Shown: positions 16,857-26,525, numbered from the stretch's first letter. The stretch is DNA of 64,000 nucleotides from Chthonomonadales bacterium (GCA_020849275.1 JADLGO010000008.1:29190-93189); one strand, 5' to 3'. The notes: generated from the sequence alone by a model not told the origin. Translations and numbers: made by a program.

Positions 16857-17097
16857 CGCGCGGGCGCCGGTCCCCCTCACCGCGCTGCCGAAGGGGGCGC
16901 ACGCCGAGGTCGCCGCGCTCGCCGACACCTCGCCGCATGAGCGCGGCAGGCTGATGGCGATGGGCGTGATCCCCGGCGCGAGCCTGCGCGTCCTTCAGCG
17001 CTACCCGGCCTTCGTGATCGCCGTTGGCCACACGCAACTCGCCCTGGATGCCGAGACCGCAGGGCTCGTTCAGGTTACCGAGGTGAGCGCGCGCTGA
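16837..17097 (+). CDS. feoA: FeoA-domain protein
   Basis: An 86-aa SH3-like FeoA protein that binds FeoB and is needed for ferrous iron uptake. The core motif is seen in PHERGRLMAMGVIPGASLRV, and the domain ends GHTQLALDAETAGLVQVTEV. It overlaps the zinc-ribbon gene by 20 bases in another frame. Unlike the common feoA-feoB order, feoA lies downstream of feoB here. Confidence 0.88.
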   Translation: MASVAADARAPVPLTALPKGAHAEVAALADTSPHERGRLMAMGVIPGASLRVLQRYPAFVIAVGHTQLALDAETAGLVQVTEVSAR

Positions 17098-17115
17098 TCG
17101 CGCGCCCGGAGCGTC

Positions 17116-17901
17116 ATGGCTCGCGAACCGGACCTACTCGCTACCCCCGCCCCGGCGTTCACGGCCGTGGCGCGCCACTACGACGTGGTCATGCGTGACG
17201 TGCCGTACCGCGGATGGGTGCGCTACCTGGATGCACTCCTCCGCCGCCGCGATGTCTCGCCGCGATGCGTGCTCGACCTGGCATGCGGCACCGGCAACGT
17301 CTCCGAGCTGCTGGCGCGGCGCGGTTGGGGAGTCGTTGGCGTCGACATCTCGGCCGACATGATCGCCGTGGCGCGCGCCAAGGCCGAACGACGGGGCCTG
17401 CCGATCGCCTACCACGTGCAGGATGCCGCGGCGTTCGACCTGGGCGAGCTCCGGTTCGACCTTTGCGTCAGCCTGTTCGACAGCCTCAACTACGTCACGG
17501 ACCCTGCCGCTCTCGCGGCCGCGCTGCGGCGGGCGATCGCGCACTTGCGCCCCGGCGGCCTGTTCATCTTCGACGTGAACTCAGCGTTCGCGCTCGAGAA
17601 CGGCTTCTTCGATCAGACGAACCAGGAGACCGGCGAGCGCGTCCGCTACGTCTGGCGCAGCGAGTTTGATCCTGACACGCGTCTGTGCCGTGTGCAGATG
17701 CGCTTCTTCGTTCGAAACCGCACCGGAGTAGACGAGGAGTTCCGGGAGGTTCACGTTCAACGCGCCTACCGCGAGGAGGAGCTGCGCGCGATGCTGGACG
17801 ACGCTGGTTTCGTGAGCGTGGAGTCCTTCCACGCCTACACGACGCGGCCCGTGACCTCGACCTCCGACCGCATCTTCTTCGTGGCGTCGCGCCCGGACTG
17901 A
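17116..17901 (+). CDS. SAM-dependent class I methyltransferase
   Basis: A 261-aa cytoplasmic methyltransferase with a Rossmann core. Motif I is VLDLACGTGNVSELLARRG near residue 52, the acidic residue after beta2 is in GVDISADMIAVARAKA, and motif II/III segments are FDLCVSLFDSLNYV and LRPGGLFIFDVNS. The substrate cannot be told; similar proteins often modify small molecules. ATG 17116 is 18 bases after feoA with GGAG upstream, so it may share the feo transcript. Confidence 0.85.
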   Translation: MAREPDLLATPAPAFTAVARHYDVVMRDVPYRGWVRYLDALLRRRDVSPRCVLDLACGTGNVSELLARRGWGVVGVDISADMIAVARAKAERRGLPIAYHVQDAAAFDLGELRFDLCVSLFDSLNYVTDPAALAAALRRAIAHLRPGGLFIFDVNSAFALENGFFDQTNQETGERVRYVWRSEFDPDTRLCRVQMRFFVRNRTGVDEEFREVHVQRAYREEELRAMLDDAGFVSVESFHAYTTRPVTSTSDRIFFVASRPD

Positions 17902-17949
17902 GGCCAACACCGCTCGCTCGTTCGTGTGCGGGCACAGGAGCTTCGCAGC

Positions 17950-18627
17950 GTGCTCACAGTCGCTATCGATGGACCCGCGGGCGCGGGCAAGAGCAGCGTC
18001 GCGCGCCGGGTCGCCGACACGTTCGGCTACACATACATCGACACGGGCGCCATGTATCGGGCGATCGCCTGGAAGGGCACACAGCTCGGGCTCGCTCCCG
18101 AAGACGCCGAGGCGCTCTCGCGGGTCGCCGCCGCCACGCAAATCGCGTTCCGGCGCGCCGCGGACGGCACGCAGCGTGTCTATGCCGATGGGGCCGACGT
18201 CACGGAGGCCATCCGAACGCCGGAGATCACTCGCCTCTCCTCGCCGGTGTCCGCCGTTCCCGGTGTGCGGAGCGCGCTGGTCCGCGCCCAGCAGGCGATG
18301 GGCCACGGCGGCGGCGTCGTGATGGAGGGGCGCGACATCGGGACCGTCGTGTTCCCGCGTGCAGACGTCAAGGTCTACCTCGACGCGTCGGAGGAGGAGC
18401 GCGCGCGCCGGCGGTGGGGGGAGATGCAGGCAAAGGGGATGGCGACCGACATGGCCGAGTTGCTGGCCCGGCAGCGCGAGCGTGATCGTCGTGACAGCAC
18501 CCGTGCCGATTCGCCGCTGCGCGCCGCGCCGGACGCCGTGCGCATCGATACGAACGACATGTCCATGGAGGAGGTCGTGGAGGCCGTCGTGGGGATCTGC
18601 CGCGCTCGCCTGGGCGGCACCCGATGA
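17950..18627 (+). CDS. cmk: cytidylate kinase
   Basis: A 225-aa NMP kinase phosphorylating CMP/dCMP. P-loop DGPAGAGKSSVARRVA, YIDTGAMYRAIAWKG and VVMEGRDIGTVVFPRADVKV are the Cmk signatures, with the LID region around RARRRWGEMQAKG. GTG 17950 is preferred over GTG 17926 because AGGAG at 17936-17940 is properly spaced and the protein then begins at the first beta strand. The stop overlaps plsC by four bases, a conserved gene pairing in many bacteria. Confidence 0.93.
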   Translation: MLTVAIDGPAGAGKSSVARRVADTFGYTYIDTGAMYRAIAWKGTQLGLAPEDAEALSRVAAATQIAFRRAADGTQRVYADGADVTEAIRTPEITRLSSPVSAVPGVRSALVRAQQAMGHGGGVVMEGRDIGTVVFPRADVKVYLDASEEERARRRWGEMQAKGMATDMAELLARQRERDRRDSTRADSPLRAAPDAVRIDTNDMSMEEVVEAVVGICRARLGGTR

Positions 18628-19295
18628 CGCCCTTCTATCGCGCGATCCGCGACCTCGCCCATCTTGGCTATCATGTGTACGGACGCGTCCGCATTGTGGG
18701 CCACGAGAACATACCGCCCAGCGGCCCGGTGATCGTCGCCGCCAACCACGTCAGCTACCTCGACCCGCCGCTGGTCGGCTCCAGCATCCGGCGCGAGTGC
18801 GCGTTCATGGCGCGCCATGATCTCTGGAAGAGCCGCTTCCTGGGCTGGCTGATCGCGCACCTGAACGCCTTCCCGGTGCACCGCGACACGGCGGATCGGG
18901 CCGCCATTCGCAGCGCCCTGGACGCGCTGGCATCCGGCAAGGTGCTCGTTCTTTTTCCGGAGGGCACGCGGAGCGATGACGGACGCCTGCAGGCCGCCGC
19001 GCCGGGGGTCGGCATGATCGTGGCGCGCTCCGGCGCCACCGTCATTCCCACGGCAGTGATCGGGCCGGAGCAGATGCTGCCGCCCGGAGCGTCGCGCCTT
19101 AGGCGCGTGCCCCTCACCGTCGTGTTCGGCCAGCCGCTGCAGCTCGCGCCGGGCATCGACCGGCGCGAGGTCGTGGCGCGCCTGATGCGCGCGATCGCGG
19201 AGCTCCTCACGGCGAACGGCCGCCCCTCCTCCGCGCGGGAGGGCGACCCCGTGGGCGCCCCGACGACAAGAGGGCCGCGGCCCGCGGGCCAGTAG
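18624..19295 (+). CDS. plsC: 1-acyl-sn-glycerol-3-phosphate acyltransferase
   Basis: A 223-aa membrane-associated acyltransferase that makes phosphatidic acid. The HX4D motif is in AANHVSYLDPPLV, and FPEGTRSDDGRLQAAAPGV is the substrate phosphate-binding block. Residues after ~200 form a low-complexity basic tail. It is translationally coupled to cmk (ATGA). Confidence 0.9.
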   Translation: MTPFYRAIRDLAHLGYHVYGRVRIVGHENIPPSGPVIVAANHVSYLDPPLVGSSIRRECAFMARHDLWKSRFLGWLIAHLNAFPVHRDTADRAAIRSALDALASGKVLVLFPEGTRSDDGRLQAAAPGVGMIVARSGATVIPTAVIGPEQMLPPGASRLRRVPLTVVFGQPLQLAPGIDRREVVARLMRAIAELLTANGRPSSAREGDPVGAPTTRGPRPAGQ

Positions 19296-19348
19296 CCAAT
19301 CGGATCGGCGTGGAGGCGTCGCCGCCGGCCACCGGGGGGAGAGCATAT

Positions 19349-20287
19349 ATGCCGGACATCGCCTGCCTGGGCATCCTGGTCGCCGACCTGCTCGGACGCC
19401 CGATCGACTCGCTGCCTCCGCGTGGCCGCCTGGGCCTCGTAGAGGAGATGACGCTCCACATCGGGGGCTGCGCCTCCAACACCGGGATCGACCTTGTGCG
19501 CCTGGGCGTGCCAACGGCAGTCCTGGGCAAGGTGGGCGGCGATGGTCTTGGCGACTTCGTGGTCGCCACGCTGGAGCGCGACGGCATCGACACGCGCGGC
19601 GTCGTGCGCGACGGGAACGTGGGCACCTCCGCCTCCATGGTGCTCGTCGCCTCGGACGGCGAGCGCACGTTTCTGCACCACCTCGGCGGCAACGCTCGCT
19701 ACACGGAGGCCGAGGTGCGCTGGGAGGTCGTGGAGGGGTGTCGCCTGCTGCACGTGGCCGGCGCGCTGGTGATGCCCGCGCTGGACGGCGGGCCGATGGC
19801 GGCGGTGCTGCGGCGCGCGCGCGAACGTGGCCTGCTCACGTCGCTCGACACGGTGTGGGACGCGACGGGTGCATGGATGCGTACGCTTGGGCCGTGCCTG
19901 CCTTACGCCGACTACTTCCTGCCGAGCCTGTCGGAGGCGCGCGAGTTGACGGGCCGATGCGCGCCCCGCGAGGTGGCCGCCGCGCTGCGGGATGCCGGCG
20001 TCGGTACGGTCGGCCTTAAGCTCGGCACCAACGGCTGCTACGTGGCCTCGGCGGAGGGCGATCTCGCGGTCCCGGCGTTCCGCGTGGAGGCGGTCGACGG
20101 CACGGGGAGCGGCGACGCCTGGGATGCCGGGTTCCTGACGGGCGTGCTTCGCGGATGGGACATCGAGCGGGCGGCGCGGTTCGCGAACGCCGTCGGCGCC
20201 CTGTGCGTCACGGCGATGGGCGCCACGGCGGGCGTGGTCTCGATGGAGGAGACCGAAGCATTCCTGGCGCGGGTCGGCCGAGGATAG
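19349..20287 (+). CDS. PfkB-family carbohydrate/nucleoside kinase
   Basis: A 312-aa ribokinase-type sugar kinase. The N-terminal substrate region has HIGGCASNTGIDLVRLGVP and GKVGGDGLGDFV; the C-terminal ATP/anion-hole motif is EAVDGTGSGDAWDAGFL with the catalytic Asp. ATG 19349 is preceded by GGGGGGAG; the frame extends to 19310 without homology. The substrate is not identifiable from sequence (ribose, fructose, tagatose-phosphate or nucleoside are options). It lies 53 bases after plsC and 8 bases before the exonuclease gene. Confidence 0.88.
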   Translation: MPDIACLGILVADLLGRPIDSLPPRGRLGLVEEMTLHIGGCASNTGIDLVRLGVPTAVLGKVGGDGLGDFVVATLERDGIDTRGVVRDGNVGTSASMVLVASDGERTFLHHLGGNARYTEAEVRWEVVEGCRLLHVAGALVMPALDGGPMAAVLRRARERGLLTSLDTVWDATGAWMRTLGPCLPYADYFLPSLSEARELTGRCAPREVAAALRDAGVGTVGLKLGTNGCYVASAEGDLAVPAFRVEAVDGTGSGDAWDAGFLTGVLRGWDIERAARFANAVGALCVTAMGATAGVVSMEETEAFLARVGRG

Positions 20288-20295
20288 GCGCTGCC

Positions 20296-21084
20296 ATGCT
20301 CGAGAGCACGTTCATCCACTGCCCGGGCGTAGGGCCCGCAACCGAGCGCCGGCTCTGGGCGGCGGGCGTCGCCGACTGGGCGGCTTTCCTGGCCGCCGCC
20401 CCGCCGCCCTGCCTGCGCGGCGCCGCGCGCGGTTTCGCGCCGGACATCGTGCGCGAGTCGATCGAGCGCCTGGCCGCGCGCGACCACGCGTGGTTCGCCT
20501 CCGCAGTCCCGGCTCGGGAGCACTGGCGCGCCTACCCCGCATTCGCCGATCGCGCGGCGTTCCTCGACATCGAGACGACCGGCGGCGGCGAGTACGACGC
20601 CGTCACAGTCATCGGAGTGCACGACGGTAGGCAACTGCATCAGTTCGTGCGCAACGAGAACCTTCGCGACTTCCCGGACTTCGTCCGGGAGAAGGCGCTC
20701 CTCATCACGTTCTTCGGCACCGGCTTCGACCTCCCGTTCCTGCGCCGCGAGTTGCGCATGGACTTCCCCCAGCTTCACATCGACCTGTGCCACGTGCTGC
20801 GGCGGCTAGGGCTGTCTGGCGGACTGAAGCGTATCGAGGCAGCACTGGGCGTCGCGCGCTCTCCGGAGACATGCGGACTGGACGGGTGGGACGCCGTTCG
20901 GCTCTGGTGGAGGTGGCACAACGCGGACGATGGCCGTGCGCGCGACACGCTGCTCAGCTACAACGCCGAGGACGTCACGAACATGCGTGCGCTCATCGAG
21001 TGGGCCTACCCGCGCATGGTTGCGGCGGCGCACGGCGAGGACGAGGCGGGTCAGTCGTCGACGCCCGACGCCGCGCCCACGTAG
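20296..21084 (+). CDS. DEDD-type exonuclease, RNase H-like (YprB family)
   Basis: A 262-aa predicted 3'-5' exonuclease of the RNase_H_2/YprB group. An N-terminal helical segment (HCPGVGPATERRLWAAGV) resembles a helix-hairpin-helix. The DEDD acidic residues appear in AFLDIETTGGGEYD, FFGTGFDLPFLRREL and SYNAEDVTNMRALIEW. The 3' end overlaps the convergent oxidoreductase gene by 34 bases. Confidence 0.85.
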   Translation: MLESTFIHCPGVGPATERRLWAAGVADWAAFLAAAPPPCLRGAARGFAPDIVRESIERLAARDHAWFASAVPAREHWRAYPAFADRAAFLDIETTGGGEYDAVTVIGVHDGRQLHQFVRNENLRDFPDFVREKALLITFFGTGFDLPFLRRELRMDFPQLHIDLCHVLRRLGLSGGLKRIEAALGVARSPETCGLDGWDAVRLWWRWHNADDGRARDTLLSYNAEDVTNMRALIEWAYPRMVAAAHGEDEAGQSSTPDAAPT

Positions 21085-22442
21085 GTTGGGGGCGCGAGCG
21101 CGGCGGCCTCCACCGCCTCGGGAAACGACGGGTAGGCGTGCATCGTGCCGCCGATGGCGGACACCGGCAGGCCATGCTGCATCGCCAGCGCCACCTCGGC
21201 GATGATGCTCGACGCCTCGTGTCCGAGCAGGTGCGCGCCCAGGATCGTCCCGCTGCGCGCATCGCTCACGAGCTTCACCAGTCCGCGCGGCTCCCCGTGC
21301 AGGATGGCCCGGTCCAGGTCCGCGAACGAGAAGGCGTGCACCGCTACCTCGTGCCCGGCGCGCAGGGCCTCGCCCTGCGTGAGCCCCACGCTCGCCACCT
21401 CCGGGTCCACGTACGTCGCGCGCGGCACCACCCGCGTATCGTGTCGCTGCGGGCTCCCGCCGAGTGCGTTCTGTGCCGCGATGCCGCCCTCGAAGCTGGC
21501 GACGTGCGTGAACAGGAAGCCCCCCGTCACGTCGCCCGCCGCCCAGATGTGCTCACACGAGGTTCGCAGGAACGGATCGACGGAGATCGCCGCGCGGGTG
21601 TGGTCGACGCACGAGGCGGCGATCTCCATGCCTTTGAGGTCGGCGGTGCGACCGGCCGCCACCAGGATCTCGTCGGCCTCCACGGACGCCTCGCGCCCGT
21701 CGCCCTCCAGCCACAGCCGCTTCGGTCTCCCGCCCTGGACGCGCACCGCCGACCGGCCCGTGATCAGCCTCACGCCCTCCTCGCGGAGATACCCCGCCAG
21801 AAGCTCGGAGACCTGGGCGTCCTCGTTCGGCAGAACGCGCGGCATGCGCTCCACGACGGTCACCTCGGCCCCGAAGCGCCGAAACACCTGCCCGAACTCC
21901 AACCCGATCGGGCCGGCCCCAAGAATTGCGAGGCGCCTCGGCAGCTCGCGGAGCGCGACGGCCTCGCGGTTCGTGAGGAAGCCGGCCTCGCGCAGACCAG
22001 GGATGGGCGGCACGGCGGGCATCGTCCCGCCAGCAATCAAGATGCGCTCGCCGCGGACGTGCCCGGCGCCCACGGACAGCGTGTGCGGGTCCTCGAAGCG
22101 CGCCTCGTCGGGGTAGTAGCGAACGCCGAGGCGTCCGAGCCCGGCGTCGCCCGCCTCGCCGCCCACGCGCGCGACGGCGCGATCCTTGTAGTCCATCGCC
22201 GCGCCGAAGTCTCCGCGCTCGATGCGCAGCTCGACGCCGAACTCGCCGGCGCGCCGCGCCATCGCCCACACCTGGGCCGCCCGGATCATGGCCTTCGTTG
22301 GGACGCACCCCGCCCAGAAACACTCGCCGCCGAGCTCCTTGCGCTCGGCGAGCCCGACGCGCGCGCCCATGCGGGCTGCCGTGCGCGCCGCGCGCAGGCC
22401 CGCCGAGCCGCCGCCAATCACGAACAGATCGAACGCGTCCAT
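21051..22442 (-). CDS. FAD-dependent pyridine nucleotide-disulfide oxidoreductase
   Basis: A 463-aa class I flavoprotein of the dihydrolipoyl dehydrogenase/mercuric reductase-like group. FAD-binding FVIGGGSAGLRAA is at the N-terminus, the redox-active C-x4-C lies in GGECFWAGCVPTKAM, the NAD(P) site in ILGAGPIGLEFGQVF, HIWAAGDVTGG follows, and the C-terminal HAYPSFPEAVEAA carries the catalytic His-Glu region. No lipoyl partner or mer genes are nearby, so the true substrate is open. Its end overlaps the convergent exonuclease gene, and it is the last gene of the minus-strand run. Confidence 0.87.
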   Translation of the reverse strand: MDAFDLFVIGGGSAGLRAARTAARMGARVGLAERKELGGECFWAGCVPTKAMIRAAQVWAMARRAGEFGVELRIERGDFGAAMDYKDRAVARVGGEAGDAGLGRLGVRYYPDEARFEDPHTLSVGAGHVRGERILIAGGTMPAVPPIPGLREAGFLTNREAVALRELPRRLAILGAGPIGLEFGQVFRRFGAEVTVVERMPRVLPNEDAQVSELLAGYLREEGVRLITGRSAVRVQGGRPKRLWLEGDGREASVEADEILVAAGRTADLKGMEIAASCVDHTRAAISVDPFLRTSCEHIWAAGDVTGGFLFTHVASFEGGIAAQNALGGSPQRHDTRVVPRATYVDPEVASVGLTQGEALRAGHEVAVHAFSFADLDRAILHGEPRGLVKLVSDARSGTILGAHLLGHEASSIIAEVALAMQHGLPVSAIGGTMHAYPSFPEAVEAAALAPPTYVGAASGVDD

Positions 22443-22472
22443 TGCTGCCCCATCGGCACCTGGCTGCCTGGC

Positions 22473-24164
22473 TCAGCCCTTCTCCGGCCGTGCGTGCGCC
22501 CGCGCGTAGAGCCGGGCGAACTCCGCCAGCGTGACCGGCACGAACTCCTCCCCCAGCCGCCGCACGACCTCAACGTACTCGGTCGGGTCGTAGGCCCAGC
22601 TCAGCACCATCGCGTGCATGAAGCCCGGTCGCTCGCGCGGCGCGTGTGCCTTTATGTCGTCCACGAGCCACGCGATGTTCTGCTCCCTGGTCTTTCCGGC
22701 GTAGTCGACGTCCCAGCGGGTCATGCAGTGGCTCACGAGCACGGGCCGTCGGCCCACGTAGTAGTTCGCGTGGTCCGGATCGACACCCTCGTCGCGCCCC
22801 ATGCCGAGTACAATGGAGCGCAACTCGGGGATTCCGTTGGCGAAACGCTCGGTGATCGCGTCGTTGCGCCCGCGATCGAAGGGGAGCCAGGCGTCGGTGT
22901 AGAGTTGCAGCTCCGTCAGACCCATGCGGCGCATGAAGCCGCGCGTCTGGGCCATGTAGCCGCGCCAGGCCGCCTCGGGGTCGCGGACCTTGCTGAACAG
23001 GTGACGATAGGGATGATTGTAGCCGGCGCCCGAGAGTGCCACGTAGAAGTAGTCGTTGGGGGTCGCCTGGTCGTAGAAGTACTCGATGATGGGCGGGGCC
23101 ATCTCCAGGATAGCCGGCCCGACGTTCCAGTTGAACGGCAGCTTGCCGCGTGCCGGGTCCTGCCACTCGCGCCACTGGATGTTCTGCAGATAGAGCGGGG
23201 CGTCGCCGGACTCGGTGAACTCGAAACAGACATAGACGCGGTCGCGCCGCAGCTCGGGCGGCTTGCGCTCCGCCAGGGTGGCCGTGTAGCGCCGAACCGC
23301 TGCCGGCCAGTCCACCCGGATCCCGCTGAGGAGCGAGAGGTTGCCGCACGTGGAGCTGACAACCGTGTACTGACCGGTCTCGCCGGCCATCCCGACGCCC
23401 GTGTACTCGTTGATCCCGTGGTCCTGCCCCGAGAACCAGAACCCGATGACGGGGATGTTCGCGGGCGCCGCTTCCAGGATGCGCTCGACCACGATGCGCT
23501 CGTCGAGTTGCCTCGCCGCCTTCCCGTCGCTCCTCTCCTGGCCGGTGATCCAGAACGTGAAGACGCGGTGCTGAGTGATGTAGTCGTACAGCGAGCGCTC
23601 GTCGGCCCGCGGGTTCATCGTCGCGAGCATCGCGCGGCTCGACCGTGGCCACAGATGGCTGTAGGCCCAGGTGATCGCCGCCGCGTTGCTGCTCCAGCGT
23701 CCGCGCAGGTCCTCGACGGGGCGCTCACCGGCCAGCGCCGCCGCGTCGTCCGGCGAAGCGGCCAGGCCGTCCTCGAGCGCCCCGAGCATGATCGCCGCGT
23801 TCATGCTCCCGGTGAGCTCGGGGTCGTACACGAATACCTTGCGGTAACGCTCGCCGTACCGCTCGAAGAAGGCCGGTAGCGTTAGATTGCGCGTCCGACC
23901 CAGATATCCCTTCGCCTTGAGGTGCTCCAGCCAGAACTGATCGCTGTCGCCGGGGTGCAGCATGTACACGCTCGCGCGGGGCCCGCGGTTCGCCAACCCC
24001 TGCAGCATCGCGCCGGCAAGCCGCATCGACGGGGTGGCCTTCCGAGCGTCCACGACGTCGACGATGTCCGCCGGCGGCGCGCCCGGGGGGAATACCGTGT
24101 TCGCCGCCCCGGCGGCCGCGCAGACCGCCGCGAGTAAGCATGCCGTCAGCAGCCAGCTCACCAT
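22473..24164 (-). CDS. secreted GxGYxYP-family putative glycoside hydrolase
   Basis: A 563-aa protein with a clear signal peptide (WLLTACLLAAVCAAAGA). It matches the GxGYxYP family: an N-terminal domain containing DVVDARKATPSMRLAGAMLQ and GLANRGPRASVYML, then the C-terminal putative hydrolase domain with SGAGYNHPYRHLFSKV at the family-naming motif (here GAGYNHP). Activity is unproven in the family, but it is exported and found with carbohydrate genes. Start 24164 is used because it begins the signal peptide; the frame extends upstream without homology. It lies between a single-TM protein gene and the oxidoreductase gene. Confidence 0.85.
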   Translation of the reverse strand: MVSWLLTACLLAAVCAAAGAANTVFPPGAPPADIVDVVDARKATPSMRLAGAMLQGLANRGPRASVYMLHPGDSDQFWLEHLKAKGYLGRTRNLTLPAFFERYGERYRKVFVYDPELTGSMNAAIMLGALEDGLAASPDDAAALAGERPVEDLRGRWSSNAAAITWAYSHLWPRSSRAMLATMNPRADERSLYDYITQHRVFTFWITGQERSDGKAARQLDERIVVERILEAAPANIPVIGFWFSGQDHGINEYTGVGMAGETGQYTVVSSTCGNLSLLSGIRVDWPAAVRRYTATLAERKPPELRRDRVYVCFEFTESGDAPLYLQNIQWREWQDPARGKLPFNWNVGPAILEMAPPIIEYFYDQATPNDYFYVALSGAGYNHPYRHLFSKVRDPEAAWRGYMAQTRGFMRRMGLTELQLYTDAWLPFDRGRNDAITERFANGIPELRSIVLGMGRDEGVDPDHANYYVGRRPVLVSHCMTRWDVDYAGKTREQNIAWLVDDIKAHAPRERPGFMHAMVLSWAYDPTEYVEVVRRLGEEFVPVTLAEFARLYARAHARPEKG

Positions 24165-24217
24165 CTTGCGAGTCCTCGGGTGCCGGCGCGGCGCGCGCCA
24201 ACGCGGCCCGGGGCCGC

Positions 24218-24490
24218 TCAATGGCCCGGCGTGCCCGGCGAAGCGGCGTCTCCACGCTTTACCGCCCCGGCCGCGCCCGGCGGGGCCGCCTGACGGCCAT
24301 ACATCGACTTGTACATCTGCTCGTATTTCTCCATCGGAACGGGCTTCGGCTGCATGGCCTGATAGCGCCAGACCCATGCCACCGACGCGCCAACCGCGAG
24401 GACGAGCAGCACCGCAACGAGGATCTGCCGGGGATCCGTCGGGAGCCAGCCGCCGACATCCCGGCCCGCCTTGCTCGTTCGTCTTGACAT
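24218..24490 (-). CDS. small single-pass membrane protein
   Basis: A 90-aa protein with one membrane helix (residues ~22-42, QILVAVLLVLAVGASVAWVW) and a C-terminal Gln/Pro/Lys-rich periplasmic tail containing MEKYEQMYKSMYGRQ. A strong GGGAGAG ribosome-binding site precedes ATG 24490. Positively charged N-terminus suggests Nin-Cout topology. I do not recognise the family. Its position between the pseudopilin and the GxGYxYP protein suggests a part in the same envelope process. Confidence 0.65.
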   Translation of the reverse strand: MSRRTSKAGRDVGGWLPTDPRQILVAVLLVLAVGASVAWVWRYQAMQPKPVPMEKYEQMYKSMYGRQAAPPGAAGAVKRGDAASPGTPGH

Positions 24491-24523
24491 CGATCTCTCC
24501 CGTGCCGGTCACGAGGCGTAGAG

Positions 24524-24555
24524 GGCAGGGCGCGCCGCAGGTGCCGCGCCCTGCC
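24524..24555 (-). terminator. intercistronic hairpin after the pseudopilin gene
   Basis: An 11-bp perfect stem, GGCAGGGCGCG with CGCGCCCTGCC, and a 10-base loop, 10 bases beyond the pseudopilin stop. There is no U-tract. It could terminate or stabilise the 3' end of the pseudopilin mRNA while allowing partial read-through. Confidence 0.5.
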
Positions 24556-24564
24556 GAGCGGCGC

Positions 24565-25320
24565 CTATCGGTACTCGTACATGGCGTTGTTGCGCGCCGT
24601 CAGGTGCGCGTCATGCCCGTAGACGTTGTGCGTCCACATGCAATCCTCGGGCAGATCCTTGACGGTGGCCACGGCCTTCATCGCCTTCGCGTGCCCGTCC
24701 CACATGCCCCAGTTCCCCATGCCGGTGTGCCAGAAGCCCATCCAGGGGTAGTCCCAGCTCAGGAACTGCGAGTTCACGGGAGGGCCGCTCCAGCGTGTCT
24801 CGCCGACCATGATCAACTGCGCCGGCCGCTCGAAGGCGGCCATCGCGTAGCTGTGCACCCCGAAGTCGCCGTAGCACCCCCAGAACGTGTCCTCAGGGAT
24901 GCCGTAGTTGGCCTTCGGATCGTCGTCGACCTCCTTGAGAGCGTCGTTCCACGTGGGCGGCATACTGGGACAGACCCAGATGTTGCCGCCGCTCGCCTGC
25001 AGGTTCGACTTGCCGACGTAGGGCATCACCGCGAACCGCCACGTCCAGACCACGCCGCTGTTGGGACGGGGCGGGGGGGGCCACACACAGCCGGTACCGC
25101 CGCCCATGCGCTCGCCGCACATTGTCTCGTCGTAGTCCTGCACGTACATGAGGACGCCGAGCGAGACCTGTTTTACGTTGCTGAGGCAGGAGGTCGCCCG
25201 GGCCTTCTCGCGGGCCTGGGCGAACACAGGGAAGAGGATCGCCGCAAGGATGGCGATGATGGCGATCACGACTAGCAACTCGATGAGGGTGAATGCTCCG
25301 TTCCGATCCCGTGCTGGCAT
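24565..25320 (-). CDS. type II/IV pseudopilin-like protein (DUF1559-type)
   Basis: A 251-aa secreted protein. Its short leader ends at the prepilin peptidase site [20 protein letters not shown] (Gly, then methylated Phe, Glu+5). The globular domain opens with [20 protein letters not shown] and ends with a [14 protein letters not shown] motif typical of this very large paralogous family in Armatimonadota and Planctomycetota. The individual role is unknown: minor pseudopilin of a secretion system or surface protein. GGGAGGAAA precedes ATG 25320. It follows the GntR/LacI regulator by 73 bases on the same strand. Confidence 0.9.
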   Translation of the reverse strand: MPARDRNGAFTLIELLVVIAIIAILAAILFPVFAQAREKARATSCLSNVKQVSLGVLMYVQDYDETMCGERMGGGTGCVWPPPPRPNSGVVWTWRFAVMPYVGKSNLQASGGNIWVCPSMPPTWNDALKEVDDDPKANYGIPEDTFWGCYGDFGVHSYAMAAFERPAQLIMVGETRWSGPPVNSQFLSWDYPWMGFWHTGMGNWGMWDGHAKAMKAVATVKDLPEDCMWTHNVYGHDAHLTARNNAMYEYR

Positions 25321-25393
25321 CTGCTTTCCTCCCGAAGGCGTGGGCCAGAGGCCCGGGTTGCCGTGTCCCGTCGCGGTACGTCGGCGACCAGGT

Positions 25394-26491
25394 CTAGTGC
25401 GTGGTTCCAGGACGGTCAGTCTGCGGGGCGCCGGCCGGGTAGAACCTGGCCGGCACGCGTACGATGCGGCAGGGTTGGTCGGGTGCGCAGAGGCGTTCCA
25501 GAAGCACCTCGGCCGCCATGTGGCCGATGTGCCGCGTCTGCTGCACGATGCGATGGACGCCGGATTCGTGGCGCCCTATGAGCACGAACGCGTCGTTGAA
25601 GCTGACGATCTCAAGGTCGCCAGGGGTGGCAACGCCGAGGTCGTCGCAGGCGTCGAGGAGAGGGCCCAGCAGGAAGTCGTTCATGCAGAACGCCGCGCCG
25701 GGCGGATCGCAGGAGTGGAGCATCGCGGCGAGAGCGTCCGCCACGAGCTGCCGGATCAGGGAGCGGTCCGCGATGGCTGACAACGGGTAACGGCGGACCA
25801 GGTGGGACGGGTCGTCCTGGCCGGCCTCGCGGCAGGCCTGGAGGTAGGCATCGTAGCGCTCGCGCGCGGCGAGGATGTGAAGGTTGTCCGCCGTGAAATG
25901 CGCGATGGGGCCGCGCCCTCGCGTGATCACATAGCGGAGCGCATCGAGCGTGCAGCCGTAGTTGTCCGTGACCACCGCGTCTACGTCGAGCCCGTCAGGG
26001 CAGCGGTCGACGCAAACGAGGGCGATTCCGGCATCGACGGCGCGTCGTAGCGCCGCGGTGTTCTCCGGGGCGCAGGTGGGGACGATTATCAGGCCGTCGA
26101 CCTCGCGCGCGAGACGCTGGATGGTGCGCGCCTCGCACCGCGGATCGTTGCGGCTGTCGCACAGCAGGAGGGGGAGCTCCTCCGGCACGGCGGAGCGGAC
26201 GCCGCGGACGTAGCCGCCCTCGAGAGGGTTGCCGTCGTTGTGGTAGACGATGGCGAGCCGGCGCGCCCGCCGCGCGTCGGGACTCGCCACGACGGTACCG
26301 TGCCCACGTTGCCGCTGCACCCAACCGGCCCGCTGGAGCTCCACGAGCGCACGGTGCACCGTCATACGCGACACCCGCCACGCAAGGGCGAGCTCACGCT
26401 CGGAGGCCACCCGGTCGCCCGGACGCAGGCGGCCAGCGCAGATGTCGGTGCGAATGGCCGCGCCTATGTGCTCCCACTTGTGTACCATCAT
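25394..26491 (-). CDS. GntR-type HTH with LacI-type ligand domain, transcriptional regulator
   Basis: A 365-aa hybrid regulator. The N-terminal GntR winged helix ([60 protein letters not shown]) is joined to a LacI/periplasmic-binding-like sensor (~90-350) with segments [30 protein letters not shown] and [20 protein letters not shown], so it likely senses a sugar. ATG 26491 (or the adjacent ATG 26488) is chosen because the longer frame reaches into a consensus promoter. It probably controls this minus-strand cluster and possibly itself. AraR and related regulators share the architecture. Confidence 0.88.
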   Translation of the reverse strand: MMVHKWEHIGAAIRTDICAGRLRPGDRVASERELALAWRVSRMTVHRALVELQRAGWVQRQRGHGTVVASPDARRARRLAIVYHNDGNPLEGGYVRGVRSAVPEELPLLLCDSRNDPRCEARTIQRLAREVDGLIIVPTCAPENTAALRRAVDAGIALVCVDRCPDGLDVDAVVTDNYGCTLDALRYVITRGRGPIAHFTADNLHILAARERYDAYLQACREAGQDDPSHLVRRYPLSAIADRSLIRQLVADALAAMLHSCDPPGAAFCMNDFLLGPLLDACDDLGVATPGDLEIVSFNDAFVLIGRHESGVHRIVQQTRHIGHMAAEVLLERLCAPDQPCRIVRVPARFYPAGAPQTDRPGTTH

Positions 26492-26525
26492 CAGGATTGC
26501 CCTAGTCCAATTGCGCCACTGGCAC

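Noticed and set aside
20787..23879. Plus-strand open frame of 1030 codons
   Set aside because: It is antisense to the oxidoreductase and GxGYxYP genes, has low-complexity Arg/His/Ala-rich protein and no domain; high GC produces long antisense frames.
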